From: Lachnospiraceae bacterium
GTDB lineage: Bacteria > Bacillota > Clostridia > Lachnospirales > Lachnospiraceae
NCBI GenBank assembly: GCA_021153185.1
Contig: JAGKTY010000022.1
Span: 1-40,589, forward strand
DNA: 40,589 nt
Reading direction: 5' to 3'
This document shows positions 32,640-40,262 of the stretch, piece after piece. The notes under the pieces are model-generated. The model did not search any database. It was not told where the DNA came from and worked only from the letters and a program-made list of their open reading frames with translations. The stretch's first letter is position 1; every line of letters starts with the position of its first letter. The position numbers and the translations under genes are program-made.

Positions 32640-33842
32640 ATGGAACAACAAGAGCGAATTGCACAGTTGAAAGCATATTTAAGGCGATTAGGTGATGGGG
32701 AAAGTCTGGAGCAAGTCAGGGCGGACTTTGTGAAAGAATTTGGTGCTGTAGACGCGGTCGAAATCATGAAGGCAGAGCAGGCAATTATCGCAGAGGGCAC
32801 ACCAATTGAGGAGGTGCAGAAACTGTGCGATGTTCATGCCGCTCTGTTTCATGGAAAAACGAAGGAAGAACAAATCGCAGATGCAAAGCACGCAGTAAAT
32901 GCCTCAGTTATTCGGCAGGAGCGGCAGAGTAAACTGCAGGAGTTATGCGAAATCATCGGACATCCGCTCTGGTTTTTTACAAAGGAAAATGAGGAACTTT
33001 CGCACAAAATCAAGGCAGCAAAGGATGCAATCCGTATCAGAAGTGCACACAAAGAAACCCTTGAGACAATCAGGGAATTGTCCATTCATTATGCCAAAAA
33101 AGGAGATTTGTTATATCCGCTTTTAAGTGTCAAATATGGAATTTCGGGTCCCGCAGATGTGATGTGGACCGTCGATGATGAGATTCGTGATGAGATTTCA
33201 CGTCTGGCACGGGCTGACAGAGTCGATGAAGCATGGATTCAGCGCTTTGAAGAGGTGCTTAATAGAGCAGATGAGATGATAATTAAGGAAGAAAATATTT
33301 TGTTTCCAAACTGCGCTGCAAATTTTACGGAGGAAGATTGGATATTAATCTATCATGATCAAAAGGATTACGCGGCGTGTTTTGGTGTAAAACAAGAAAG
33401 ATGGGAGTTAGCGGAAACAAATCATAAAAAAATCAATCCATCCGTTTTTGAAAAAGAAGTGCTGCTCTCAGGCGGGCATATGACGGTAGAGCAGCTTAGT
33501 GCAATGTTGAATACAATGCCGTTTGAAATCACGTTTGTCGATGCAAACAATGTCAACCGCTTCTTCAATGAGGGACCAAAGGATTTTAAGAGACCACAAA
33601 TGGCAATTGACCGCGATGTGTTTTCTTGTCATCCTCCAAAGATCGGGCAGAAGGTCAGACATATTATTGAGTCGTTTCGTGAGGGAACGCTCGATGAAGT
33701 TCCGGTTTGGATGGAAAAGAACGGAAAGAATCTGCTTGTCAGGTATATCGCTGTAAGAGATTCAGAAAAGCACTATGTAGGTACGCTCGAGCTTGTCCAA
33801 GACGTTACGTTTATTCGGGAATATTATGCAAGGATAAAATAG
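32640..33842 (+). CDS. DUF438, hemerythrin and PAS domain protein
   Basis: Three parts are visible: DUF438 (about residues 1-80; LRRLGDGESLEQVRADFVKEF and CDVHAALFHG), a hemerythrin-like four-helix domain (GHPLWFFTKENEELSHKI, HYAKKGDLLYPLLSVKYG, MWTVDDEIRDEI, KEENILFPNC) whose His/Glu/Asp residues can hold a di-iron centre, and a C-terminal PAS domain (about 315-400; ITFVDANNVNRFFNEGP). Proteins of this layout are thought to sense oxygen, NO or redox state. The longest ORF opens at 32535, but DUF438 homology begins at the ATG at 32640, which has GGAG nine bases before it; ATG 32625 is also possible. Confidence 0.88.
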   Translation: MEQQERIAQLKAYLRRLGDGESLEQVRADFVKEFGAVDAVEIMKAEQAIIAEGTPIEEVQKLCDVHAALFHGKTKEEQIADAKHAVNASVIRQERQSKLQELCEIIGHPLWFFTKENEELSHKIKAAKDAIRIRSAHKETLETIRELSIHYAKKGDLLYPLLSVKYGISGPADVMWTVDDEIRDEISRLARADRVDEAWIQRFEEVLNRADEMIIKEENILFPNCAANFTEEDWILIYHDQKDYAACFGVKQERWELAETNHKKINPSVFEKEVLLSGGHMTVEQLSAMLNTMPFEITFVDANNVNRFFNEGPKDFKRPQMAIDRDVFSCHPPKIGQKVRHIIESFREGTLDEVPVWMEKNGKNLLVRYIAVRDSEKHYVGTLELVQDVTFIREYYARIK

Positions 33843-33872
33843 AGTTCAGAATAGGCTTCAGCCCCATTTTTC

Positions 33873-33915
33873 GCATCCATTCATCGCAAAGGCGTGGTGA
33901 ATGGGTGCTTTTATT
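33873..33915 (+). terminator. Intrinsic terminator after the DUF438 gene
   Basis: GCATCCATTCA at 33873-33883 pairs with TGAATGGGTGC at 33898-33908 (one G-T pair) and is followed by TTTTATTG. Confidence 0.8.
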
Positions 33916-33925
33916 GTTTTTGGCG

Positions 33926-33978
33926 TTATCGAAAAACGATAAAAAATTATTGAAATTCATTTTAGGGTGTGTTATGAT
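33926..33978 (+). promoter_or_regulatory. Promoter and dyad before the DUF2975/XRE pair
   Basis: TTGAAA at 33950-33955 and TATGAT at 33973-33978 are separated by 17 bases. Just upstream TTATCG-AAAAA-CGATAA (33926-33942) is a perfect dyad, a possible operator for the XRE protein of the same operon. Confidence 0.6.
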
Positions 33979-34050
33979 GCTATCAGAGCAAACGCGTTTG
34001 TCGTACTGGAAATGTACAAAATAAGCAGATAGAAAGGTGGAAGAGTAGAT

Positions 34051-34530
34051 ATGAAACCAAATCGTTTTGCAAAATGGCTGAAGGGAATCATAGTTGGAAC
34101 GACACTAATCGGAATCGGATGTCTCATATATGTGATTCCACAGATGATGTCAATATTCCGTGCGGATTATCCGGAATTTTCTTATTGGATTATGCCATGG
34201 GAAATCCTGATTGTCTGTTGTTCCATTCCATGTTTTGTGGCTATGGGGCTGTCTTGGAAAATTGCATCCAATATTCAAAAGGATTGCAGCTTTTGTCATG
34301 AAAACGCAAAGCTGTTTCAACTGTTTTCTTATCTGGCGCTTACAGATGCAATCGTATTTTTGCTTGGAAGTGTCGTGTATTTTTTGTGTGGAATGAACCA
34401 TCCGGGGCTCCTTATTTTGGAATTGTTGATTGTATTTGCCGGGCTTGCCGTTTATGCGTGCACAGCAGCATTGTCTTATTTTGTCTCGCAGGCAGCCGAT
34501 TTACAGCAGGACAGCGATTTAACGATTTAG
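34051..34530 (+). CDS. DUF2975 family membrane protein
   Basis: The 159-residue protein has four hydrophobic segments (LIGIGCLIYVIP, ILIVCCSIPCFVAMGL, LTDAIVFLLGSVVYFLCG, LLILELLIVFAGLAVYACTAAL) and the charge pattern of DUF2975 (YoaS-like). It is followed 16 bases later by a YozG-like XRE regulator, the usual partner of this family. The function is unknown. Confidence 0.82.
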   Translation: MKPNRFAKWLKGIIVGTTLIGIGCLIYVIPQMMSIFRADYPEFSYWIMPWEILIVCCSIPCFVAMGLSWKIASNIQKDCSFCHENAKLFQLFSYLALTDAIVFLLGSVVYFLCGMNHPGLLILELLIVFAGLAVYACTAALSYFVSQAADLQQDSDLTI

Positions 34531-34546
34531 GAATGGAGGCTGACCG

Positions 34547-34765
34547 ATGGAGATTATCGTTAATTTAGATGTTATGATGGCAAAACGCAAAATATCGTCC
34601 GGTGAGCTTGCCGAAAAAGTAGGGATAACGCCGGCAAATCTATCCGTGTTAAAGACGGGAAAGGCAAAGGCAATCCGGTTTTCGACGCTCATGGCAATCT
34701 GCCACGAGTTAAACTGTCAGCCGGGAGATATTTTGGAGTTTGTTGATGATGAAAAAGGAGTATAA
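34547..34765 (+). CDS. XRE-family regulator (YozG-like)
   Basis: The 72-residue protein has the helix-turn-helix ISSGELAEKVGITPANLSVLKTGKAKAIRFSTLMAICHELNCQPGDILEF, the typical compact form paired with DUF2975 proteins. It is second in the operon. A third, broken gene begins four bases after its stop. Confidence 0.92.
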   Translation: MEIIVNLDVMMAKRKISSGELAEKVGITPANLSVLKTGKAKAIRFSTLMAICHELNCQPGDILEFVDDEKGV

Positions 34766-34769
34766 TAAT

Positions 34770-34938
34770 ATGAATGAACAGCGAGACGGCAGTAATCTGA
34801 ATTTGATGGATGAAAACCAAGAGGTATCTGAACCAATAAAACAGATTAATCATGTAAAATTTGTTTACGGGAAAGAAAACCGCGAAGTATTGGTTTGATG
34901 GCAGTGCGATGACGCTGGCACTGCTGACACTGTTTTAA
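34770..34938 (+). pseudogene. Frameshifted remnant of a membrane-protein gene
   Basis: An ATG with AAAGGAG before it opens a 42-residue reading that stops at 34896-34898. From about 34880 the next frame instead reads KYWFDGSAMTLALLTLF and stops at 34936-34938. Together they look like the cytoplasmic tail and the start of the first transmembrane helix of a polytopic membrane protein that once followed the DUF2975/XRE pair. One frameshift and a 3' truncation would explain it. The family cannot be assigned firmly (DUF4153-type is one possibility). Confidence 0.65.
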
Positions 34939-34943
34939 TTGAG

Positions 34944-34992
34944 AAGTCAACAGGTATTTAGATAAATTTCTAAATACTTGTTGACTTTTTGT
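34944..34992 (+). terminator. Terminator hairpin overlapping an operator-like dyad
   Basis: AAGTCAACA at 34944-34952 pairs with TGTTGACTT at 34979-34987, followed by TTTG and a T run. The inner part, TATTTAG (34955-34961) with CTAAATA (34970-34976), repeats the sequence of the ArsR-type operator found 30 bases downstream. Confidence 0.85.
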
Positions 34993-35046
34993 TTTTTGGG
35001 GTGTACTATTTAGAAAAATATCTAATTAGAAAATTTTCTAAATAGT
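34981..35046 (+). promoter_or_regulatory. Promoter and operator of the ArsR/SdpI operon
   Basis: TTGACT at 34981-34986 and TACTAT at 35004-35009 are 17 bases apart. ACTATTTAGAAAA at 35005-35017 and its exact complement at 35034-35046 form an inverted repeat that begins in the -10 box, a suitable autorepression site for the ArsR-type protein. The -35 box lies inside the right arm of the preceding terminator. Confidence 0.8.
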
Positions 35047-35069
35047 ATGAAATGAGGGAGGTGGCCAAC

Positions 35070-35363
35070 ATGGCTTTTGCGGATACGTTCAAAGCGCTTT
35101 CTGATCCGGTAAGACGTGAAATTCTCATGCTCCTAAGACATGGGCGGATGTCCGCCGGAGAGATTGGAAGTCATTTTGATATGACCGGTGCAACGGTGTC
35201 GTATCACCTGAATATCCTAAAGAAAGCAGAATTGATTTATGAAGAAAAAGAAAAAAATTATGTCTTTTACTCCATGAATGCTTCGGTTGTGGAGGAAATC
35301 ATGTTATGGTTATCAGAACTTAGAGGAGGGGATAAACATGAAGAACAAAAAATCGATCAGTGA
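35070..35363 (+). CDS. ArsR-family autorepressor (SdpR-like)
   Basis: The 97-residue winged-helix protein has FADTFKALSDPVRREILMLL, SAGEIGSHFDMTGATVSYHLNILKKAELI and a beta-wing EEKEKNYVFYS. No metal-binding cysteine motif (ELCVCDL type) is present, which fits the SdpR subgroup rather than metal sensors. GGGAGG at 35056-35061 selects the ATG at 35070. It overlaps the SdpI-like gene. In Bacillus SdpR represses sdpRI and is held at the membrane by SdpI when the toxin SDP is bound; the same pairing is expected here. Confidence 0.88.
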   Translation: MAFADTFKALSDPVRREILMLLRHGRMSAGEIGSHFDMTGATVSYHLNILKKAELIYEEKEKNYVFYSMNASVVEEIMLWLSELRGGDKHEEQKIDQ

Positions 35364-36030
35364 GCTTGTGATAACGAGTCTTGTCACGTTGCTTCCTATG
35401 GAAGTAGGTCTGCTTACGTGGAATAAGCTGCCTGCCCAAATGGTTTCACATTTTGATTTTACCGGTACACCGGACCAGATGATGCCAAAGTGGGCGATTG
35501 TCTTTGTATTGCCGCTTTTTTTGCTGGCGATGCATCTGCTTTGCAGTATTGTGACTGTTTACAAGAATAGGGAGCCGTTTCCGGGAAAGGTTGAAACACT
35601 TTTTTATTGGATTGTCCCGATGGTAAGTATTTTTGTGACGGTTCTTGTTTATGGGTATACGTTTGGATATGTGATGAATATTTCCATGATGGCACAGCTC
35701 TTTATTGGTCTGCTGTTTTTGGTGATTGGAAACTATTTGCCAAAGGTGAAACAAAACCATTTTGCGGGAACAAGGGTGAAATGGACATATGAGAGCCGCA
35801 AAAACTGGGAACATACACAACGCTTTTCCGGTTGGGCAATGTGCATTTTAGGGCTGTTTTTTATCATCAGCGCCATGAGCGGTCTGGCTGAGCGGTTAGG
35901 AAATGTTACATTTCTGTTTCTGTTTCTGACTGCAATTATTGTGTTCGCACTTTCATCAGTTTTGTATTCCTATATTTATTTCTTGAAGCATAAGGAGGAT
36001 GAGGATTATTATGACAAACAAAACGAGTAA
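35338..36030 (+). CDS. sdpI: SdpI-family immunity/signal membrane protein
   Basis: The 230-residue protein has an N-terminal DUF1648 part (LPMEVGLLTWNKLPAQMVSHFDFTGTPDQMMPKWAIVFVLPL) and a C-terminal SdpI domain (LLFLVIGNYLPKVKQNHFAGTRVKWTYESRKNWEHTQRFSGWAM), with about six membrane helices. SdpI protects Bacillus against the SDP killing peptide and relays toxin presence to SdpR. The start at 35338 has GAGGAGGGG before it and overlaps the regulator gene. No sdpC-like toxin gene is in the window. Confidence 0.92.
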   Translation: MKNKKSISELVITSLVTLLPMEVGLLTWNKLPAQMVSHFDFTGTPDQMMPKWAIVFVLPLFLLAMHLLCSIVTVYKNREPFPGKVETLFYWIVPMVSIFVTVLVYGYTFGYVMNISMMAQLFIGLLFLVIGNYLPKVKQNHFAGTRVKWTYESRKNWEHTQRFSGWAMCILGLFFIISAMSGLAERLGNVTFLFLFLTAIIVFALSSVLYSYIYFLKHKEDEDYYDKQNE

Positions 36031-36898
36031 GAAACAATTTACAATCTATATGATTACAGTGTTTGCAATCGCATACGCAATGCAGATTGCGGCGTCGCTT
36101 CTTGTATTAAAGGGCGTGACGGCAGCGTTTTCACCGATTTTGGCAGTGAGTATGTTTGCACCGATGTTTGCGGTGCTTATCAGCGGAAAGGGACTTAAGG
36201 GAATGGGCTGGATACCAAAGCTTTCGGGCAAATGGAACTGGTATATCATCGCATGGCTTTTGCCGGCCGTTTTATCCGTATTGGGCGCTGCACTGTTTTT
36301 TGCCTTCTTTCCAAAATCGTTTGATTTGACAGGTAAATATTTGGCGATGCAGATGCCAAAGGAGGCACTCGATCAGCTTGCGGCGGCAGGTATGACACCG
36401 ATGACAGTCAGCGTAATTTCGATTGTACAGGCACTTACCTATGCACCGTTTATCAATATGTTCTTTGCAATCGGAGAAGAGGCCGGATGGAGAGGATATA
36501 TGTATCCGGTGTTAAAAGAAAAATTCGGCACAAATAAAGGTCGTATCATTGGCGGTATCATCTGGGGCGCATGGCATTGGCCGGTCATTATTCTGGCGGG
36601 CTACGAATATGGAACCGATTACCTTGGCGCACCAATTGCCGGGCCGATCGCTTTTTTACTTGTGGCTACGTGCATGGGTATTATACTTGATCATTTTTAT
36701 GAGAAAACTGAGTGTATTTGGGTACCGGCATTGGGACATGGTGCGATTAATGCAATTGCCGGTGTCGGCATGGTCTTCTTTGATCCTGCATATGCAAAAT
36801 ATTCGATTTTCGGGCCGCTCCTTGTCGGCGTCATCAGCGTGATTCCGCTGCTTTTGTATTGTGTATGGATTTCGATTCGAAAACCGGATAAGGCATAA
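36011..36898 (+). CDS. CPBP intramembrane metalloprotease (Abi family)
   Basis: The protein of about 295 residues has eight hydrophobic segments and the three CPBP motifs: GEEAGWRGYMYP (EExxxR), IIWGAWHWPVI (FxxxH-like) and GHGAINAIAG (HxxxN). The family includes prenyl-protein proteases and bacteriocin self-immunity proteins. The ATG at 36011 follows GGAGG and GAGG; it overlaps the sdpI end by 20 bases, so the three genes ArsR-SdpI-CPBP are one operon. A role in resistance to secreted peptides is inferred from that context. Confidence 0.9.
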   Translation: MTNKTSKKQFTIYMITVFAIAYAMQIAASLLVLKGVTAAFSPILAVSMFAPMFAVLISGKGLKGMGWIPKLSGKWNWYIIAWLLPAVLSVLGAALFFAFFPKSFDLTGKYLAMQMPKEALDQLAAAGMTPMTVSVISIVQALTYAPFINMFFAIGEEAGWRGYMYPVLKEKFGTNKGRIIGGIIWGAWHWPVIILAGYEYGTDYLGAPIAGPIAFLLVATCMGIILDHFYEKTECIWVPALGHGAINAIAGVGMVFFDPAYAKYSIFGPLLVGVISVIPLLLYCVWISIRKPDKA

Positions 36899-36921
36899 GC
36901 GCGGATTGTGTGGGCACGAAA

Positions 36922-36950
36922 AAAGGAGCTGCAAAATTTGCAGCTCCTTT
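36922..36950. terminator. Bidirectional terminator between the CPBP gene and pfp
   Basis: AAAGGAGCTGCAAA at 36922-36935 and TTTGCAGCTCCTTT at 36937-36950 form a near-perfect 14-bp palindrome flanked by A and T tracts, serving both convergent genes. Confidence 0.9.
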
Positions 36951-36963
36951 CTGGTGTCTGTAA

Positions 36964-38622
36964 TTAGTTCTGCTCAAGAGCAAGTGTTTTGGTTGTGATG
37001 TCACAAACCTCAGTAGGTCCGTAGTACTGGATTGCACCCGGGTATGTGAAGCATGTCTCAACTGCCCATTTGTCTCTGTTTGCTTCGAAGAATTTGAATG
37101 GTTTGCCGTCAAGCTCAACAAGTGCTTTGCGGATAACCGGTTTGTCTTCACCATTTCTTCTTTCCATGTTCATCATTTTTGTGATTGGCATACCACCTGC
37201 AACCCACTCATCAGCCGGTTTAGAGATGTTAGATACTTTTGAAAGGTATCCTGTGTAACCGTAAGAGATTAACATGAATGCATTGTAACCAAGTGAGTAG
37301 CAGTAGTCAGCATCAAAGTTAGAAGGGAATGCACATCTTCCTTCGTAACCGAAGAAGTGATGCTGTGCACCGAATTTGCCTTTGTATGTGCCGGCTGCTT
37401 TTCTCTTAGCGAGTTCTTCTTTTACCATCTCAGAGAAGAGTTTCTCAGACTCGATTAATGAAACCTGAACGTTTCCGTGTGGATCTCTCTCTAAGAAGAG
37501 CTGCTGCTGGATACCCTGTGGAAGAATATCAAATACGCCGAATGATTCAGCTGTAAGACCAGCTTTGATGAAGTTGTATTTGGCATCCCATGATGGAAGG
37601 GCATTAAACTCATCTGTTTTGCTTCCTGCAAGAAGCTCATTGATCTCAGCGATTAATTTAGAGAATTCAGGAACGAACTCTACGATACCTTCCGGAATGA
37701 TAGCAACACCAAAATTGTCGCCGTTTGCAGCACGTTTTTCTACAGAATCAGCGATGTAGTTCGTGATCTGAGCAAGAGACATTTTCTTTGCTGCTACTTC
37801 CTCACCGATTAAGCAGATGTTTGGCTGTGTCTCAAGTGCACACTCAAGTGCAACGTGAGAAGCGCTACGTCCCATAACTTTTACGAAGTGCCAGTATTTC
37901 TTAGCTGAGTTTGCATCTCTTTCGATGTTACCGATTAACTCAGAGTATGTCTTTGTAGCTGTATCGAAACCGAATGATGCCTCGATATCTTCGTTCTTAA
38001 GGTCACCGTCGATTGTCTTAGGACATCCGATTACCTGAACGCCTGTATTGTTAGCAGCCATGTACTCTGCAAGTGTAGCAGCGTTTGTGTTGGAGTCATC
38101 ACCACCGATGATAACAATCGCTGTCAGACCATTTTTCTTTGCGTTTTCTGCAACAACAGCAAACTGCTCTTTTGTCTCAAGCTTTGTTCTGCCGGAACCA
38201 ATGATATCAAAACCACCTGTGTTTCTGTATGCATCGATGAATGCGTCATCAAATACAACATAGTCGTCTTTTAAAAGTCCGTCAGGACCACCCTTGAAGC
38301 CGTAAAGAACGTTGTCTTTGTTGGCTGCTTTTAATGCATCGTAAAGGCCTGTGATGACATTGTGTCCACCAGGAGCCTGTCCACCTGAAAGGATAACACC
38401 AACAACCTGTTTTTTGGCTTCAGCTGTGTTCTGTCCCTTTACAAATGTGATTTCTTTTTTACCGTATGTGTTTGGGAAAAGTGCTTTGATTTTGTCCTGG
38501 TCAGCAACACTTGCTGTCTGGGCGCCTTCCTTTACACAGATTTCTGCGATTCCGCCTCTGAGCATGCCCGGAAGTTTTGGGCTGTACTCATATCTTGCTT
38601 TTTGAAGTGGTGAAAGATTCAT
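36964..38622 (-). CDS. pfp: Pyrophosphate-dependent phosphofructokinase
   Basis: The 552-residue protein is the long (plant/clostridial beta-like) PPi-PFK, which reversibly phosphorylates fructose 6-phosphate with PPi in glycolysis. Motifs are GVILSGGQAPGGHNVI, GGDDSNTNA (Asp after GGD, the PPi-type signature instead of the ATP-type glycine), PKTIDGDLKN (catalytic aspartate), and MGRSASHVALECAL. AAAGGAG precedes the ATG on the minus strand. It depends on PPi from biosynthesis and so ties glycolysis to phosphate metabolism, but it is separate from the ppk operon. Confidence 0.95.
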   Translation of the reverse strand: MNLSPLQKARYEYSPKLPGMLRGGIAEICVKEGAQTASVADQDKIKALFPNTYGKKEITFVKGQNTAEAKKQVVGVILSGGQAPGGHNVITGLYDALKAANKDNVLYGFKGGPDGLLKDDYVVFDDAFIDAYRNTGGFDIIGSGRTKLETKEQFAVVAENAKKNGLTAIVIIGGDDSNTNAATLAEYMAANNTGVQVIGCPKTIDGDLKNEDIEASFGFDTATKTYSELIGNIERDANSAKKYWHFVKVMGRSASHVALECALETQPNICLIGEEVAAKKMSLAQITNYIADSVEKRAANGDNFGVAIIPEGIVEFVPEFSKLIAEINELLAGSKTDEFNALPSWDAKYNFIKAGLTAESFGVFDILPQGIQQQLFLERDPHGNVQVSLIESEKLFSEMVKEELAKRKAAGTYKGKFGAQHHFFGYEGRCAFPSNFDADYCYSLGYNAFMLISYGYTGYLSKVSNISKPADEWVAGGMPITKMMNMERRNGEDKPVIRKALVELDGKPFKFFEANRDKWAVETCFTYPGAIQYYGPTEVCDITTKTLALEQN

Positions 38623-38662
38623 AATAATTCTCCTTTTTATTTGATTTTTTTCACTAAGTAAA

Positions 38663-38691
38663 ATGCTAAATCATTTTGGGAAAAATGTAAA
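38663..38691 (-). promoter_or_regulatory. Promoter of pfp
   Basis: On the minus strand TTTACA (38691-38686) and TAGCAT (38668-38663) are separated by 17 bases, about 40 bases before the pfp start codon. Confidence 0.6.
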
Positions 38692-38739
38692 TAGTTTTCG
38701 ACGTTTTTTTGCATCTTTTCAAGCATTGTAATAATAAGG

Positions 38740-38745
38740 TATAAT
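38740..38745 (+). promoter_or_regulatory. -10 box before the PrsW remnant
   Basis: A consensus TATAAT lies 39 bases before the start at 38784; TTTTCA at 38716-38721 could be a weak -35 with an 18-base spacer. The truncated gene therefore appears to be transcribed. Confidence 0.45.
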
Positions 38746-38783
38746 AAAAAAAGCAAATATTGTCAAAAGAGGGAGATAAAAAG

Positions 38784-39086
38784 ATGTTTTTGGTGTTGCT
38801 TGCTGTATTATCAGTTCAGGGGCACTTTGTGTTTGGTGTCATTATGGGACATTATTACAGTTTGCAAAAGAAAGCAGATGTTTGGGGCGATAGGGCGAAT
38901 CAAAAGAGATTTGCGAGATGGGCGGTCATTGTTCCGATGCTATGCCACGGAATGTATGATTTTTGCTTAAGCACACAGGAATTGAAATTCATTCTCATAT
39001 TCCTTGTATTCATTATTGTTGTATATGTCCATGTGTTTAAAAATCTGAAACGGTATGCCGAGCAGGATATGGAGCTTGATGCATAA
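38784..39086 (+). pseudogene. Truncated PrsW-family intramembrane protease
   Basis: The roughly 100-residue reading matches only the C-terminal part of PrsW-type membrane proteases: GHFVFGVIMGHYYSLQKKAD and VIVPMLCHGMYDFCLS, followed by a last hydrophobic helix. The N-terminal membrane region with the paired-glutamate catalytic motif of PrsW is missing, and the DNA before it belongs to the promoters of this ORF and pfp. GAGGGAG precedes the ATG at 38784 and a -10 box lies upstream, so a short protein could still be made. It cannot be an active PrsW protease by known chemistry. Confidence 0.7.
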
Positions 39087-39130
39087 AATGGGCCGGAACT
39101 GTTATGATGAAATAGAGAGAGGGGTAAAAT

Positions 39131-40192
39131 ATGAATCAGTATACCAATTTTTATTTACCGCTTTGTTTAAAGGTGGAGGAGGATGCGTTCCTTCGGACGG
39201 ATGAGATTATAGCGGCTTATTTGCCGGAAATCAAAGGACAAAAGACGATTATTATTTCAGAGCGTTTTTTGATTGAGACATATCAGGACAAATTGCAGGA
39301 ACTCAGCAAGGATTTTGGCGGGGCAAGGATTTACGAGATGGGGCAGGCTGATTTTGATGAGGCGGTTTCCATCGCCAAAATGCTCTGCGTTCAGGATTAC
39401 AAAATCGTCATCGGTTTTGGTGGCGGGCGTGTGCTTGACACGGCAAAGTATGCTGCATACATCAGCAAAGCAGTCTATATATGCCTTCCGACAACACTGA
39501 GCAATGATTCCCTTGCTTCGCCGTTTTCGGTGCTTGGTACGGTTGGAACAAGCAGGAAAACACTTTCGTGTAAAATTCCTGCGGCCATTGTTGTGGATAC
39601 GACCATGATCGGGGCAGCACCGGAAAGCCAGACGCTCTCCGGAATAGGGGATACCATTGCAAAACATACGGCGTTATTTGACTGGAAAATTGCTGCAAAA
39701 CATGCAGGCAGTCATGTGGATGATTTTGCGTATGCAATCAGCCGTATGGGATTTGACAGTGTGTATCATTGTGATGATAAAGATATCAAAAGTAAGTCGT
39801 TTATCAGAATTTTGTCAAGGGCTCTCGTAATGGGAGGGCTTGCGATGGAGATTGCAGGCTCTTCAAGACCGTGCAGCGGCAGTGAGCATCTGTTCTGTCA
39901 TGCGCTGGAAGAGTATCATCCGAAAGTCAGGCTTTCACATGGAATCGGCGTGGCACTTGGCAGTGTAGGGGCTTGTATTTTCCAGGGGCGCGACGAGAGA
40001 CCGCTTCTTTCGGTGCTGCGCACATACGGTATCGATACAAATCCGGCAAGCTATGGCATGACAAAGGATGTGTTTGCGGATGCATGGCTGCGCGCAAGCA
40101 CAACAAGGCCGGGGCGCATTACGATTCTTGATCAGACAAAGCTTGACCGTAGCTGGCTTGATGAAATCTATGACAGAATGGTAGAGTTTTAA
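39131..40192 (+). CDS. Iron-containing/glycerol-1-phosphate dehydrogenase family protein
   Basis: The 353-residue protein belongs to the group including sn-glycerol-1-phosphate dehydrogenase (EgsA/AraM) and glycerol dehydrogenases. The NAD(P)-binding region is IVIGFGGGRVLDTAKYAA, the PTTLSNDSLASPFSVL loop is typical of G1P dehydrogenases, and metal ligands appear as Asp in SGIGDTIAKHTA and His in SGSEHLFCHALE and LSHGIGVALG. It would reduce dihydroxyacetone phosphate to G1P if it follows AraM. GAGAGGGG lies before the ATG. It seems monocistronic. Confidence 0.82.
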   Translation: MNQYTNFYLPLCLKVEEDAFLRTDEIIAAYLPEIKGQKTIIISERFLIETYQDKLQELSKDFGGARIYEMGQADFDEAVSIAKMLCVQDYKIVIGFGGGRVLDTAKYAAYISKAVYICLPTTLSNDSLASPFSVLGTVGTSRKTLSCKIPAAIVVDTTMIGAAPESQTLSGIGDTIAKHTALFDWKIAAKHAGSHVDDFAYAISRMGFDSVYHCDDKDIKSKSFIRILSRALVMGGLAMEIAGSSRPCSGSEHLFCHALEEYHPKVRLSHGIGVALGSVGACIFQGRDERPLLSVLRTYGIDTNPASYGMTKDVFADAWLRASTTRPGRITILDQTKLDRSWLDEIYDRMVEF

Positions 40193-40227
40193 CCTTTTGA
40201 TGAAATGTGCGTAAGAAACGATTTTTG

Positions 40228-40256
40228 TTGACGAAATTACGCTAGTGTGATAAATT
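40228..40256 (+). promoter_or_regulatory. Promoter of the terminal non-coding RNA
   Basis: TTGACG at 40228-40233 and TAAATT at 40251-40256 are separated by exactly 17 bases, with TGTGA just before the -10. Transcription would start near 40263. Confidence 0.65.
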
Positions 40257-40262
40257 AGTAAA

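Noticed and set aside
34981..35046. Phage or transposon attachment site at the paired dyads
   Set aside because: The dyads sit exactly over promoter elements, no integrase or direct-repeat junction is present, so an operator explains them better.
35070..35363. Metal-sensing ArsR repressor
   Set aside because: No cysteine metal-binding motif is present and the neighbour is SdpI, not a metal efflux gene.
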